Source: Trichosphaerium sp. ATCC 40318 (lineage: Eukaryota > Discosea > Flabellinia > Trichosidae). From it: a stretch of DNA of 64,000 bases. Both the position numbers and the translations under genes were made by a program. Shown here one piece after another: positions 1 to 11,166 of the stretch. The DNA lies in contig JALMLS010000056.1 of assembly GCA_038496445.1 (NCBI GenBank), positions 186,001 through 250,000 of the forward strand, written 5' to 3'. The notes under the pieces were generated by a model that was not told the DNA's origin, did no database searches, and was given only the letters and a program-made list of their open reading frames with translations. The number at the start of each line of letters is the position of its first letter. Position 1 is the first letter of the stretch.

Positions 1-1502
1 TTGTAATCACCTATTACAGTATTTAAGATAAAACCAATGTCAGAGAACTTAGTCATACCTTTTGAGATATGAGACAATTCCATCTCAATTTTAGTAATAT
101 CTCTAGTTGAGCTTGTTGTCCCAGCAGATTTTTCTTCAAACCTGTAAAACCTGAACTGACCCTTAGCGTCAAAATGAACCAAATCATCATCTTCAAGATA
201 CATAACCTCCCTATCATCATAACAATAAGAATCAAACAAAAAATCAAGTTCAAAAACGTACTTGGTGTGTTCTACAATTGCATTTGTATCAGAAGCAATA
301 AAGTACTCAACTTTTGATAATCTTAAAACTATGTTAGTCACGTGAAATACAATAAAATAACACGTGCTTCGTTGCCATGAGAGCTACCAAAGTGCTTGGA
401 TTATTATGATGACGAGGAACGCCACCTGTTGGTGTAACACGACCAGAATCTTTGTCTGCTTGAAAGATAACATCAACACCATCCTAAAAAAAAATCATCA
501 GAAGAAAAATCTACAACGCTAAGCGAAACCGTACCGATTGAGATAAGTCAACCTTTGTTTTGATGCCGAATGTCAATGGACTTGCAAATAGCGTTAATAT
601 CAACTACAGAGCATGATATGAATGTTGTTACCTTCCACGTCTAACAGCAACGAGTTCTCCAGGGTAGTGAATGCTCTTGAAGATAAAAGCGAAAGCACCT
701 TTTACTGAATTGGCTACTTTACGTATAATTTGTTTAAAAGAAGGTTTATCGCCGTCTTTAGATAGTTGGCGATAAAAATAAAGTGCCAGTTTTGCTGCAA
801 CTTCGGTATCAGTTTCTGACTCGTAGTGAAGGTAATCATCGCCCTCTTTTCTCTAGAGCGTCTATTAGTAACAGTTTAAAACACACCATAAAATTTTGAG
901 TAGAATTCGTAGTTTTCGGGTGGCGTACCAAAACGTCCTTTAAAACTGTGTAATTAGTGATAATACCGTTGTGTATGCATACAAACTCGTTTTTGTCATT
1001 CGAGCGGTGAGGGTGGCAGTTTATTTTAGAAACCTTTTTGTAGAGTTAGCACTTGGTGTTTTGGAAGTGTAGGTAGCGATAAATTTGACGAATAATAAAA
1101 CGACACGGTAAATAATGTCTTATGCACGAACCTCCCCGTGAGTGGCCCAACGCGTGTGTGCGATGCCTGTGTGGTTGTCTAGCTTCTTAGTAATGTCCAA
1201 TAGTGTTTGTTCGTTCACTAGCTCACAAAGCTTCGCCACGTTGCCTGTTTGCTTGAATAGCGTAATAGCTTGATCAACGTCACTAAGTAAGGGTATTAGG
1301 AGTCATGAGAGTAACTAGAATTGGTACCTATCAACCGCAACGCCAGCAGAGTCATATCCGCGATACTCAAGGCGTTTGAGGCCCGCCAGCAAGATCTTTA
1401 GAATCTCTTCCTTAGATTTTGGGGTATTGTAATTTAAGTACGCAAATATGCCTAGGGTAGTGTGATTAGAGTAAATTATCGCTTGAACGACTTACCACAC
1501 AT
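1..1502 (-). CDS. GFPT: Glutamine-fructose-6-phosphate aminotransferase (isomerizing), N-terminal part; truncated by window edge
   Basis: GFAT makes glucosamine-6-phosphate from fructose-6-phosphate and glutamine, the committed step towards UDP-GlcNAc. The start is ATG at 1502-1500, split from the next exon by a 44-nt intron (1452-1495), giving [11 protein letters not shown]. Cys2 is the N-terminal nucleophile of class II glutaminases once Met is removed. Downstream exons read [52 protein letters not shown] and [10 protein letters not shown], all hallmark blocks of the glutaminase domain, followed by the start of the linker towards the SIS domains. The sugar-isomerase half lies beyond position 1. 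An intron around 320-370 holds two CACGTG palindromes. Family call is very secure; individual introns are inferred from GT-AG signals and frame. Confidence 0.93.
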
Positions 1503-1808
1503 GTTATCGGAAGTTTTTGGAGTATTGAACCCCAAACTCGCGTAGGGTTTTGCCACTCAAAAACTTGCTGAGTCAGACGTCTGTCGCTTGGTAGTGATGA
1601 CTCTGCAATGTATAATTTCGGTGCAACGTAATTTGGATACAGCTAAAAAAGACCATAAAGGACTAAGAGTTGTACACCAACTGTAGTGTCGGTCAAGTGC
1701 ACGTGAAAAAAAACTGCACCTATTCTTGGTAGATATTTTGCCAGAACAAATGATGAGGTCATACACAATCTGGATACAAATAAAATTTGACATAGGTGGT
1801 CACCTCCA
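1503..1808. other. Divergent intergenic region GFAT / secreted zinc-finger gene
   Basis: About 306 bp separates the minus-strand GFAT start from the plus-strand start at 1809. It must hold both promoters. Open frames on the minus strand here have no recognisable content and cross the presumed promoter, so I do not call a gene. Confidence 0.5.
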
Positions 1809-2704
1809 ATGAAACGTATCTTGCCCATTCTGGTTTATATTTGTTGTTGGTCGCTGAGCTCGTGCTTTCTTGAACATAGGTTAGCAAATAAATGAATACA
1901 TACGTATCAATGCTCTACTAGGCGGCATTTAAAGTATTGTTTTATAAGTTCCTCACAAGAAGCCAGAGATGCTTTTGAGTAAGCCAATCAAAGAAACTGT
2001 TTGTAACTTGTCCTAGGACTGTCTTCAAACCAATTGTAGACAAATATAACGCAACAATTCCTCTAGATTGCCCTTTTCACCCTAAAAACGATGTCTTCCG
2101 AATTGTATAGTCACTGCAAGTAGACCAATCTAATGTATTTAGTTTGAAGACTTAAAATCTTTTAACGGAATAACGCGTACCTGGAACTGTGGTGCGTGTG
2201 GAGCTAGTTTCAAAACAGAAGAAGAATTAAACAGCCACTTAAAAAAAGAACACGTGGACATGCTACCAGAGGTATTGAATATTAATGTAAACTTGCAGCA
2301 AAATTCAATTAACAAACTAGTATAATTGCAGTTGTATGGACACGTTTTGTCCAATGTTTCGATGTGAAGCTACACATAAACGATTGACATCCATGCCATG
2401 TAACAAAGCACAAATCCAACGACAGAAAGCAACGTGCTCGAAAGTTGTAGAATTATGTGCCTTGAAAGAAACAAGAAAAGAAACCATAAAAGTAAAACGT
2501 ATGTGTAAACAGCTCAACAACAAGTTCGCTGATAGTTCTATAGTTGCATTAAGAAGAATATTTTGCCAGCCATTCAGATGCGAAGGACTGAAAATTTCAA
2601 ACAAATATACTCTATTTGACAATCCAAATCATGTAAAGCCACTGCAATGTATTAATCCGTTTTACGGAGGTCATAACTTCATCCGACACTATAGCACCCA
2701 ATAA
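1809..2704 (+). CDS. Secretory-pathway C2H2 zinc-finger protein with Cys-rich tail
   Basis: Five exons can be joined in frame. Exon 1 is a signal peptide (MKRILPILVYICCWSLSS). The next exons give a CPFHP segment, then a C2H2 finger (NCGACGASFKTEEELNSHL followed by KKEH) and VDMLP. After an intron at about 2273-2319 comes a Cys-rich tail with CMDTFCPMFRCE and further cysteines. The order 'C-P-x-H, finger, DMLP, C-x4-C-x3-RC' resembles a conserved but uncharacterised family of extracellular or ER-lumenal C2H2 proteins seen in plants and protists. That match is from memory and moderate. A zinc finger behind a signal peptide is unlikely to bind DNA. The predicted protein is roughly 230 residues and ends at TAA 2702-2704. 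Function unknown. Confidence 0.68.
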
Positions 2705-2789
2705 AGACAAATACATATCCTTTGTTCTCTGCGTAAATAACCAAAACCAGCAGTTGAAAAAATGAAGATTTTAATTTACAGAGTTACAT

Positions 2790-3980
2790 TCACTTTTTCT
2801 TGGATTTAGCCTTGATACTATTAGCTAACCATTGTAGGCCTTCTTCTAACCCATCCCCTACAATGACATTAGATATAATTGGAAAAGCCCAATTTAGGTA
2901 GTTAACGCACCAGATATAGCACAAGCTGGTTGTACATGCCATTGTCTATCACTAAGAGCACTCAAATTGAATTTCTCTACCAATTCAGCAGAACTTAGGG
3001 CATCTGGTAAATCTACGTGAATCTGTAAGCCAACAAAGAGCGATACGAAAAAAAACTACCAATGACACTTTTTTTGAAATGCAAAAATTTTCGATCATTT
3101 TGTTGCCGATGTATTTCTTACCTTGCTTATTTGCAAGAACCATAACTGGTACGCCTATTAAGTCGTCTTCTTTTAACATACGCGTTAATTCGCTAGCAGA
3201 GTCATCTACACGAAGCCTATCGCTCGAATCTACAACGTAGACAAGGCCTAAAGGAGGTTAAGCAATAAAGAAATGAAATATAAAGCAAAACTTTGATAGA
3301 AAAATAGGAACAAAATTATATGATTAGTAAAAGAAAAAAGACAAAAAAGTCTTTTCAGTGTCCGAAGCGGCACGAACAAATGTAAATGGTTTTTTTTTAG
3401 TCTAGCGGTATGTTTTTTCCATGTGTGAATGCTGTGGAAACGTCACTTTCGCGATATTGATCTATTGCGCGATCAAGTAAAGCGCCACGAGCAAACTAGA
3501 AAAAAAAGTTGGGTATAAACCTTGTACCTGCGGTGTTTTTGTAGTAGTGACGCCATAAGTTTCTAATTGACTCCTATAGGTGATTCAGATGAGTAAAACA
3601 TACAAGCAAAAGGTCGCAAAAATAAAAATGCAGCTGGCTTTTTACCTGTCCACCTACATTTACAAGTTAGTGCTAATGGCGAATATATAGGGTAGTACCG
3701 ATATCCCACACGGTGAATGTCAAGGTTTTGAAGTTAACCCGCTCCACTGCAACACATTAATGACGTGTTACCATAAGATGTAAAAGTACCATTGAAACCA
3801 AGCGTTGGTGTCGTTTTTACTACTTTGCCAAGTTTGAGCTTAAAAAGTGTTGTTGTTTTGCCTAACGTAATCGTCAACACAACCACAGAGGTTATACCAC
3901 TTACCAGCGGCATCAAGACCAAGCATCAGTATTCTTAGATCTTTATGTTTAGAAAGGGCCTTGAACGGTTTGTTTCCCAT
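2790..3980 (-). CDS. ARF-like small GTPase
   Basis: A complete ARF-family GTPase of about 180 residues. The N-terminus MGNKPF carries Gly2, the usual N-myristoylation site. The P-loop is GLDAAGKTTT, switch I reads TTPTLGFNVE (canonical ARFs have TIPTIGFN), switch II is WDIGGQ, the guanine-specificity motif is NKQD, and the C-terminus reads GDGLEEGLQWLANSIKAK. It would act in membrane traffic as a GTP switch; which ARF/ARL subfamily cannot be settled by eye. The switch II Gly-Gln is encoded by an 8-nt exon (3646-3653) between two introns. A later intron of roughly 275 nt (about 3252-3526) is far longer than the others and includes a short open stretch after a TTTTCTAG signal. The stop is TGA at 2792-2790. 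Confidence 0.9.
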
Positions 3981-4402
3981 ATTTGCGGCTGTGCTTTGTT
4001 TATCTCAAAGGAGGTAATTTTATCAACTTCGCTTAAGCAGATTGTATAAGCTCCTGCCTCAAATCGGAGGCGTAGGTACAAAGGAAACACTTGATAGATA
4101 ATATACAGTGCAAGTTTTAGAATTTTCCAATTGTATTGGTGTGTTGTTATTTTAGGATAGTTTCGTGTGACACACGACTCTTACGTTGTACTCAGCTTGT
4201 ACGTGCAGTGTCGGAGTAATTACAGTTTTCTCGGTTATCGCTTCTTTTGTACGATGCTTTTACCATCAAACGATGTCCTTTGACGCTTTTAAAAAAATAC
4301 GTAACAACCCTAACAACAAACGAGCGCGTCTCCGTTTTGAAATAGGTAATATCGTAATTGCAGAAAATTGTCAACCATTTTGAATACAAAAATACCTCCG
4401 GA
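3981..4402. other. Intergenic: upstream of ARF-like gene, downstream of PSMD9
   Basis: Both flanking genes are on the minus strand, so this holds the ARF-like promoter and the PSMD9 3' end. A plus-strand frame (4186-4383) contains MSFDAFKKIRNNPNN and a charged continuation. It has no domain I recognise and no convincing splice partners, so it is left uncalled. Confidence 0.4.
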
Positions 4403-5221
4403 TCATAGTGGTTTAAACAAAGCTCCAATTAGACCTCTTCCGGTCCAAGGTTGTGGAGTAATTGAAAGCTTCTCTACTTTATTATCCTGACCACGTATCA
4501 CTGTCATTTCTACTGGCTTATTTTCAGAGTGTTTAACAACTGTAGCGAGCGCTCTTAAATTATCGTGGTTTGCAGCGTTCACTGATCCAAAAGAAGATAG
4601 TCTGTCGCCAACCAATAGCCCAGCAGTCTCAGCAGGCGAAGTTTTGTCAACGCGGGCGATTCTACAAAATGGTACAGTGTACTGTGTCGTTTGTTCCTAT
4701 GACGTTTTTACTTTTTTGGGCCGAGTCAAAAAAAGGCTGTACGTACGTTTGTGGCGACGGATGAAGGCGCCCTTTCGCTTGTAGCTGTTTTAATTTCTTC
4801 TGGTGTGCTAGTCGTAGGTTTTGGTGCGTTTTTATGAAGATCATACAAGCCTTGTTCAATTTCCTTCATCATTTTTAAGTGATCGTTTTGCTTGCCTGTG
4901 GGGCATATCAGCGCGTTGATAAATGAATTTATGTACGTTTGAGCAAGTTTCGTGCGTCTCTGACAGCAAGAATCTTTTCAACATCAGGTATTGGAAATCC
5001 TTCGTCGTCAACCAACCCACCTACGAGTCCAGGGTTTCCAGGAGCATTTAGATAATCCTGATAACAAATTACAAACAAATCGCTTATAAACGTATGACAT
5101 GTTAAATATAATGCGCAACGCGTACGGTAAGTGCCACAATCTCTTCTTCTACTTCATCTTTCTTTTTTATTAACTCTCGTAGTTCGTCACGCGTTATAGA
5201 TTTACTTGAGGTGCTTGCCAT
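4403..5221 (-). CDS. PSMD9: 26S proteasome non-ATPase regulatory subunit 9 (Nas2/p27), PDZ-containing assembly chaperone
   Basis: PSMD9/Nas2 is an assembly chaperone of the proteasome base that holds the Rpt4-Rpt5 module. The N-terminus (MASTSSKSITRDELRELIK) begins a helical coiled-coil ending near LNAPGNPGLVGGLVDDEGFP, which matches the family's highly conserved 'PGLVDxEGFPR' block, followed by DVEKILAVRDARN. After a Pro/Thr-rich linker a PDZ domain runs from PFARVDKTSPAETAGL through VGDRLSSFGSVNAANHDNL to MTVIRGQDNKV, and the protein ends WTGRGLIGALFKPL, the family's typical terminus. Two or three short introns; stop TGA at 4405-4403. Length and domain order agree with family expectations. 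Confidence 0.9.
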
Positions 5222-5360
5222 GTCGTTTAAACGGAAAATGTACCAAAAACAAAAAATAACGTGTCAAAATCCCTCGCGTGGAATCCAAATAGAATTGACA
5301 CGAAAATCAGTATTATGCTAATTTATTGTACAAGTGTTGGTGGTATTATTGCTTGGTAAG

Positions 5361-6935
5361 CTAAAAATTTCCATTTGAACCAAATGTTGGCAAAGACCTG
5401 TCAATTTGAGCTGTAGGAAAACATAAGTATAAACCGTCTTACCACTTTTGCGTACGTGGAGGAGCGCCTTGTATAAGACCTAAACGCCAAAATTCATCGA
5501 CATAAGTTTGTAAAGAAGCGAACAATCGCCGCAGTTGTACAAATTTTCCTTTGTAGAATAGATATGCCAAAATAATCAATACCAGTGTCAGAGTTCCTCC
5601 CACAAATTTGTTGCCCTTGAAAAAGTATTAGATTGGTATTAGTGAACAAAGCAATGTAGTTCATGTGATATCTCACGTACCGATGCAACATGTTTAACGT
5701 CCGCATAAAACCTTGACATAACAGAGCGCCGTGGCACAATGCTTGTTTCTGCGTGACCTTCAATTGCTGTGCTTCCCACGCTCGCAGCTAGATTAGCCGT
5801 GTACCCAGTGAATGTATTATAGGCATAACCACAGTAGTGCTGTAATTGCGACAATAGTGAATCCCGCTTACTTGGCAGAGGTGTATCGCTCTTACGGCGT
5901 GGCTGCGCTTTAGTAGCAGACAAATCTGGCTGTGTAGACTCAACAGTTTGAGGTGTATTTCTTAATCCCAGTTGCTCTTTGGCTTTTTCTTCCTTCTCTT
6001 TTTTTATATCCAAAACTTTACTCTGAAGAGACTACAAAAAAACACGTTAAAAGACTGACATGCTTTGATGTATGTACTTCATGTATTGTTTTCTCTACGT
6101 GCAATGCAACATCTAATCCGCGTAAAACATCCATGGCTGCATCTACCTTATTACATGGGATGTATACGCGGAAAATTAACATTTCTAGTAAGTCTGCATA
6201 TTGCTTTTTTGTAATTTTGTTACGCTTGTAGAGTTCCTCACTCATTGTTTTACCAGTGTAAAACGTAGATGCCACTCTGTGACCACTACAAAACCCATCT
6301 GCTGGCGGCAAAGCAACATTGTACTTTGGGCAATTGCCATCAATGCGCTTCATGCAATGTACAATAAGAGACTGAGCGTCGTCATAAAACTTGACTGAAT
6401 CATCTACCATGAATCGAACGCTATTGTTTACGCTGAGAGGGTATTTGGAGACGGTAGAATCAAACGTACCAAAGAACTAAAATATTGTACGGTACGTTAT
6501 CCACTGTGCCGTAGAACTGTGGCAGGAAGTCACAAAGTTCGGTAAACCTCTTCATTTCAAAAAGAATTTGTATCCAACTCCCAATGAGCGGTACTGATGC
6601 TGAGTATGCTATCTCGGCGTTTTTTGGTTGCTGTGTAAAGAAATTAGCGTTTTCGTTCTGTTTGAAAACGGTTTAATAGTTTAATCGTTTTGTAGCTAGA
6701 GGAATTGATATTACATACGTCACCGCTCAGGTGGTTAGAATCAACCACTTGGTGTTTCCTAAAGCCATTTCGTTTATCGCCTTGTATACCACTCTGGTGC
6801 GTAATGTTGGCCAATTCTGCCTTACACTCATTGTATGCTACATCAATATGAGCATTATGACTATAAACGTTTCCTACCTTCCGCAAAGCGACGCAAAAGC
6901 AACAAATCGTTTACTTTATCTAATGTAGATTGCAT
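5361..6935 (-). CDS. PEX26: Probable peroxin-26-like tail-anchored peroxisomal membrane protein
   Basis: PEX26 anchors the PEX1-PEX6 AAA complex to peroxisomes during receptor recycling. The start ATG at 6935-6933 gives MQSTLDKVNDLLLLRRFAEA, an alpha-helical start. The following exons carry FEMKRFTELCDFLPQFY and VPYNILVLC, which parallel the human 'EMDRWQEVLSWVLQYY...LPPKVLELC' region. A later helix (YADLLEMLIFRVYIP) parallels 'ALAEFHVQRVLLP'. Near the C-terminus a single hydrophobic segment (FVGGTLTLVLIILAYLFY) is followed by a basic tail, as expected for a tail anchor. The last intron (GTACGC...CTACAG, about 45 nt) gives an end at TAG 5363-5361; without it the protein ends at TAA 5441-5439. 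The resemblance is to topology and scattered residues recalled from the human protein, so a profile search is needed. Confidence 0.62.
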
Positions 6936-7021
6936 TTATTTACTTCAATTCACCCAGCATGCTGTAAAGGTAATTTCTGGTTTTGGCTCGCTTAAGTTAT
7001 CATTGAACCCATCAAAACAAC
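6936..7021. promoter_or_regulatory. 86-bp divergent promoter between PEX26-like and F-box membrane gene
   Basis: Only 86 bp separates the two opposing start codons, so core promoters and 5' untranslated sequence of both genes must overlap here. No TATA box stands out. Confidence 0.55.
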
Positions 7022-8941
7022 ATGAGCATTGTCCCTGTACATGCTGTTAACAGCGAGGATGATCCTCTATTGGTTAGAGAGGACCCAGACGAGTAGGTTA
7101 CCAAACTGTCAAATCTAAAGAGCCAATTTAGAGTGCTGTGGCCCCTTGAGTTTACTACAACGCCCGATAATGACATTTTACCCGATGAAATCCTGTTCAA
7201 TATTTTTGGACTTTTGGACAAGAAAGACTTGGCAACTACTACTAATGTATCAAAACACTGGTACCTTTTCATTCTTTTCACTGTTACAAACATTAAATTT
7301 AACAGGTTTAACGTTGGTGGAGATAAGCGCCTGTGGTCTCGTCATTTCGGAAAATCAAGGCGCCAGAAGGTGTCTGAAGGGCGTGCGAAGTATAGGCGAC
7401 GAAAACGGCAAGAACGTATAAGACACATACAATACGCCCTTGATGATACATTTAAGACACGTGGAGCGCATTTGGTGTACACGTCGTGCTCTGTATTATT
7501 TACCTAAATATTTGCTCAGGTTCGCTGATTTGCTGATTTACGTTGTAATTGTTGGAATTCTGTGTGGCATTGCGTACGCATTCGCGCTGTTAGGATGGGG
7601 AGGTACGTCAATAAAACAACTTTTATGAACAAACACGTGACTTTTAGTGTCAATGATAATATCTATTGGCTTAACAGCTATTGTATTTACTTTTGGAATG
7701 ATTCTAATTCATATGATCGAAACTGGGGTGCGTTTTTTGGACAAAACCCAAAAGTAGAAAAAGAATGCTGTTTACAAATTGTTTAAGATATCTTTTACAG
7801 AGTTGTATATCTGCTTCATGCTCAATTTGGGTTATCCTCTTGCATATTGCTATGATCGCAGTGTTTTGTTGGCTTGTTGGTAGCGGTTTAAAAGCGAAGG
7901 ATCACTTGAATGGTACGACTGACGTTACACGCAGTATTGGTCCATTGATGTATATTTAGCCATAAGTGAAACTAATGTAACACTGCCCCAAATTTCTCAG
8001 CTGCCCGATGACAAGTATGCCTACTTTCTCGAAAACAATGGAACTTACGAGATAGACTTGGAGGGGATGTTTTCTGGTTATATTCTAAAGTTTACAGGTA
8101 CAACAACAAAAGCGCAATCAAGCTAATTATTTGGTAGAGGGAAACTCTTTTAAATTGCAATTTGTAACAATTGTTGTTGTACCTATCAACTTCAATTCTA
8201 CTGTTCACGCTGTTTTCGTAACTACTTGCACGGATACTAGTAGTCAAAATATTCCAAATTTCTATGTTACGCGTTGTAAGGTATGTCATTAACAAGAAGT
8301 TTTCCAAGAGGTCAGCTGCCGTGGTTAGACGACATCTGACATGGCTAGTAAAAACAACATCAAGTGTCGCGCTAGAGTCACTAGACATTGATGTCTTCCC
8401 TCCCAAACCTTGTCTAGTTAAAGTGAATTGCGAATGAGTAGTAGGATTGAGAAAAGATAGGTTCTAACTCTTTTCTTTAGAATAACTTTAAGGATCAATT
8501 ACTGTATTTGAAGTTTAATGTTACTGAACCGCAATTTGCAACTAAGTATGGCCTACCTGGTGAATATGGAGCCTTCAGAAGAACACCGAAGGTACTCTTA
8601 AGGCTCTAGATTTTACTAATATCACAAGGTTTCGGATAGAACAGATGAGGTATCTGAAAAACTTTTTGCCGAGCTTACAAACCATGGCTTGTCAATCAAC
8701 AATATCTCTCTAATCTCTGTGCGTAAAGTATCAAATAAGCTATCTAACAATGTAATAAGCCAACGAATTATGATGAGTGGTATGACAACAACCTTTCTGA
8801 TAAGAAAGGTTGGGCTATGTGGACGATGATGTAAGTTTTCCTTTTCTGCTCTCGCTGATTATTTTTAGCGTGGTCTTTGTTTCTGCTTTTATTGGATTCA
8901 TATCCACTTTGTTGGTGCATTGTACTATCGACATTGACTGA
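7022..8941 (+). CDS. F-box protein with several predicted transmembrane segments
   Basis: Exon 1 (MSIVPVHAVNSEDDPLLVRE) splices over a 42-nt intron to an F-box: LPDEILFNIFGLLDKKDLAT, then NVSKHWFNVGGDKRLWSRHF. A strongly basic linker (RRQKVSEGRAKYRRRKRQER) follows. Later exons encode three consecutive hydrophobic segments (starting LLIYVVIVGILCGIAYAFAL, MIISIGLTAIVFTFGMILIH and IWVILLHIAMIAVFCWLV), then a longer polar region with possible N-glycosylation sites (ETNVT, NNGTY). A final membrane segment (WTMIVVFVSAFIGFISTLLV) precedes the stop at 8939-8941. F-box proteins recruit substrates to SCF ubiquitin ligases; a polytopic one would act at a membrane, which is inference. Joins around 8226-8440 involve several very short introns and are the least certain. 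No family assignment beyond F-box. Confidence 0.68.
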
Positions 8942-9207
8942 TAATATTGGTACCAGTCGAGCATGCAGATCTGGAAACTACTTTTTCTACAACAATTTGT
9001 TGTACTTTCCCTGGCGTGTACTCCAATAAAGACACTCGCTTTTTTCACTCGTTGTAAACAAACTTGAAGTCACTGCGTTGGATATTCTAGCACGAGCACA
9101 TCTGCGTCAGGTGTCAAAAAAAATACAAAATACAAAGTCAAATAAGTGTTGCACTTTAAGCCATCTCAGGTCACTGTGTAAACTGTATTTCGCTAAAGCA
9201 ATTCAAC

Positions 9208-9465
9208 ATGTCGAAACGCGGTGGTCCAGATCTCAGAAGGCTCATGGACAGGAGAATGACCATCAAATTAAATGGAAACAGAACAATTGTTGGTGTCCTT
9301 CGTGGTTTTGATCAATTTATGAACCTTGTAATCGATAATACCATCGAAGTAGTCAGCGAGAACGAAAAAAACGAGATTGGTATGGTTGTAGTGCGCGGAA
9401 ACAGTGTAGTAATGATTGAACCTCTCGAGCGCCTTGCGCCTCCTCCACCACTCAGGAAGTTTTAA
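9208..9465 (+). CDS. SNRPG: Small nuclear ribonucleoprotein G (Sm core protein)
   Basis: An 85-residue single-exon protein, one of few intronless genes here. Sm1 motif: MTIKLNGNRTIVGVLRGFDQ with FMNLVIDNTIEVV. Sm2 motif: IGMVVVRGNSVVMIEPLE. The spacing and the 'GMVVVRGNS' block are specific for SmG. It forms the heptameric ring on U1, U2, U4 and U5 snRNAs, consistent with an intron-rich genome. Its upstream region (8942-9207) has no supported gene. Confidence 0.95.
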   Translation: MSKRGGPDLRRLMDRRMTIKLNGNRTIVGVLRGFDQFMNLVIDNTIEVVSENEKNEIGMVVVRGNSVVMIEPLERLAPPPPLRKF

Positions 9466-9999
9466 TGTGGCGAAAGTATGCTCGTACCCTCTGTTGCGCT
9501 TACTAAAACGCTACTAGGTGCCATTCAAGTATTTTGGGGGTGAACAGTAACAACTTACGCAATAGCGCTTCCAACTCTTGTATAAATATGCTTATAAAAG
9601 TAGCTAATTTACTACAGAACAAGATTTGCGTTTTCTTTGTGAGAGGTAATTTATTTTGAGCAATGCATCGATGATCGCACCGTAATCGCTCAAAAAGGAG
9701 CACCACCAAACACGCAATACGCCAGGGCGAAAAAATCGCTTTGCGATGTCAAATTATTTTTCGGTTAACAATCAAACAACTCTAGCTATAGTGCGTGTAG
9801 GGTAGTAAATTTTTATTCTAACAGTGCGTTTTGAACTACCAAATTGCAGCAAAACTGTAACAACTCTTTTCTGCGCTCAATGTGCTAAAATCATAAATAT
9901 CTGCAATGGATTGGTGGTGACGCGTAGAGTCCTTTTTTTAAAACTCGTAAAGTAATTATTCATTATATTTTTTGTTGTTTTTTTTTGGGATTTGCTAGA
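9466..9999. other. Convergent intergenic region, no gene seen
   Basis: About 530 bp between the 3' ends of SNRPG (+) and the GNAT-fold gene (-). It is AT-rich with T tracts near 9970-9988. A minus-strand frame at 9503-9709 (68 codons) has no recognisable motif and is not called. Confidence 0.45.
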
Positions 10000-11166
10000 C
10001 TACCATAAATCTTGCATCAAGTCACGCTCGAACAATGAAAGTTTACCATAACTTGGGTCAACACCTGAAAAACCTAGTTAGATACATTGTAAAATTGTTG
10101 TAATAACTTACCTTTAAACGGTGTTTCGCCCTCAAATTTAAACTCGTCAAACTTGACACTTGTCACTTCTTTGAAACCCAAGCTCATAAGAATACTTGCT
10201 GATGTTTCATTACTAGCTTCAGCGACCATGTGTTGGTAATTGTTGTCGGTTGCCAACTAATGCAAAACAATCAGTACGCCTAACATCGAAAATAACAAAT
10301 TACCTTTACAGTGTGCGTCCACAAATTGCGTACAATACCCTATTGCTACCGGTTAGCAAAAATTATTTATTGTTAAAGCCTTTTACCTGGCGTCTGGAAT
10401 CTGGCCTACAACATGTGAAGTACAACGGATGGATGACTGTTCCTTTATGTTGGTTAGGCTTGTAGAATTCTAAAAAATTACAAATTCCTTGTTGTACCTC
10501 TATCAATACGCGGTTTTTTGCCTTTGTATTTGGTATGTAGAAGACGGAACATGGCACGAGCTGGCCTCCATGCTGACAATGAAGAATACGACTCTGGTGG
10601 TCGCTCTTTCCAGTCCTAAAGTTTTTTAACTGGATTTGTAACAGATTGAATTATTACCTCGCTAATCATGACTCCTTCGATGCGGTTACGCTCAGTGTTG
10701 ACTGCCACCATGCTTAGATTGTCTGTCGATACTGCAGCTCTGAAATTGATTTAGCTATTGAATGTAGTGGCTAAAACGAGGTACCTGTGCACGAATCCAT
10801 TGCTGACAATACCTATTTCGAATATTTAGCGTAAAGGCGTTAAATAAGATTAAAATAGACGACTAGGCTTATTGTGATGTTTTCGTTACGTTAACGCGTA
10901 CCCCACTCAGTCCTGCTATAATCAAAAGCTATTGTGAAAGGGTCCGTAGGCTTTTCGTTTTCAACCTCGCCAAAGCTATCTGCGATACAGTCTAGCGCTT
11001 TGCCAACCTTTGGCCTGTCGAGGAGCTCGTATGTGATGTGTGGGTTCTTTTTGTCCTGGACTTTGAAATCTACTAGGCTGTATCTCCGCTTCGCTGCTGT
11101 AGTACGTGCAGTCTTTGTTTTGGAGGTAATGGCTGCCGCTCTCGTAGAAAGCTTTACCGCGAACAT
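10000..11166 (-). CDS. GNAT-superfamily N-acetyltransferase-like protein
   Basis: Exons join to a protein of about 290 residues. The start MFAVKLSTRAAAITSKTKTA is basic and Ser/Thr-rich and could be a mitochondrial targeting sequence. The middle reads FVHRAAVSTDNLSMVAVN then IEGVMISEDW, matching the central sheet of GNAT folds. The C-terminal part (HPLYFTCCRPDSRRQ, KLATDNNYQHMVAEASNE, TSASILMSLGFKEV) fits the acetyl-CoA-binding and 'N-x-ASxxLMxSLGF' end of the fold. The usual Q/RxxGxG/A loop is not obvious. One intron is only 28 nt (10470-10497) and is required to keep the frame. Substrate unknown. An upstream in-frame Met near 11421 is possible but the extra sequence looks non-coding and overlaps the neighbouring gene. 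Confidence 0.68.

Noticed and set aside
3300..3480. U6 snRNA-like start (GTGCCGCTTCGG) on the minus strand within the ARF-like intron
   Set aside because: Only the CTTCGG hairpin resembles U6; there is no ACAGAGA box or AGCATGGCC.
9078..9311. 77-codon plus-strand frame overlapping SNRPG
   Set aside because: It is a shifted reading of the SNRPG coding sequence plus its leader and has no motif of its own.
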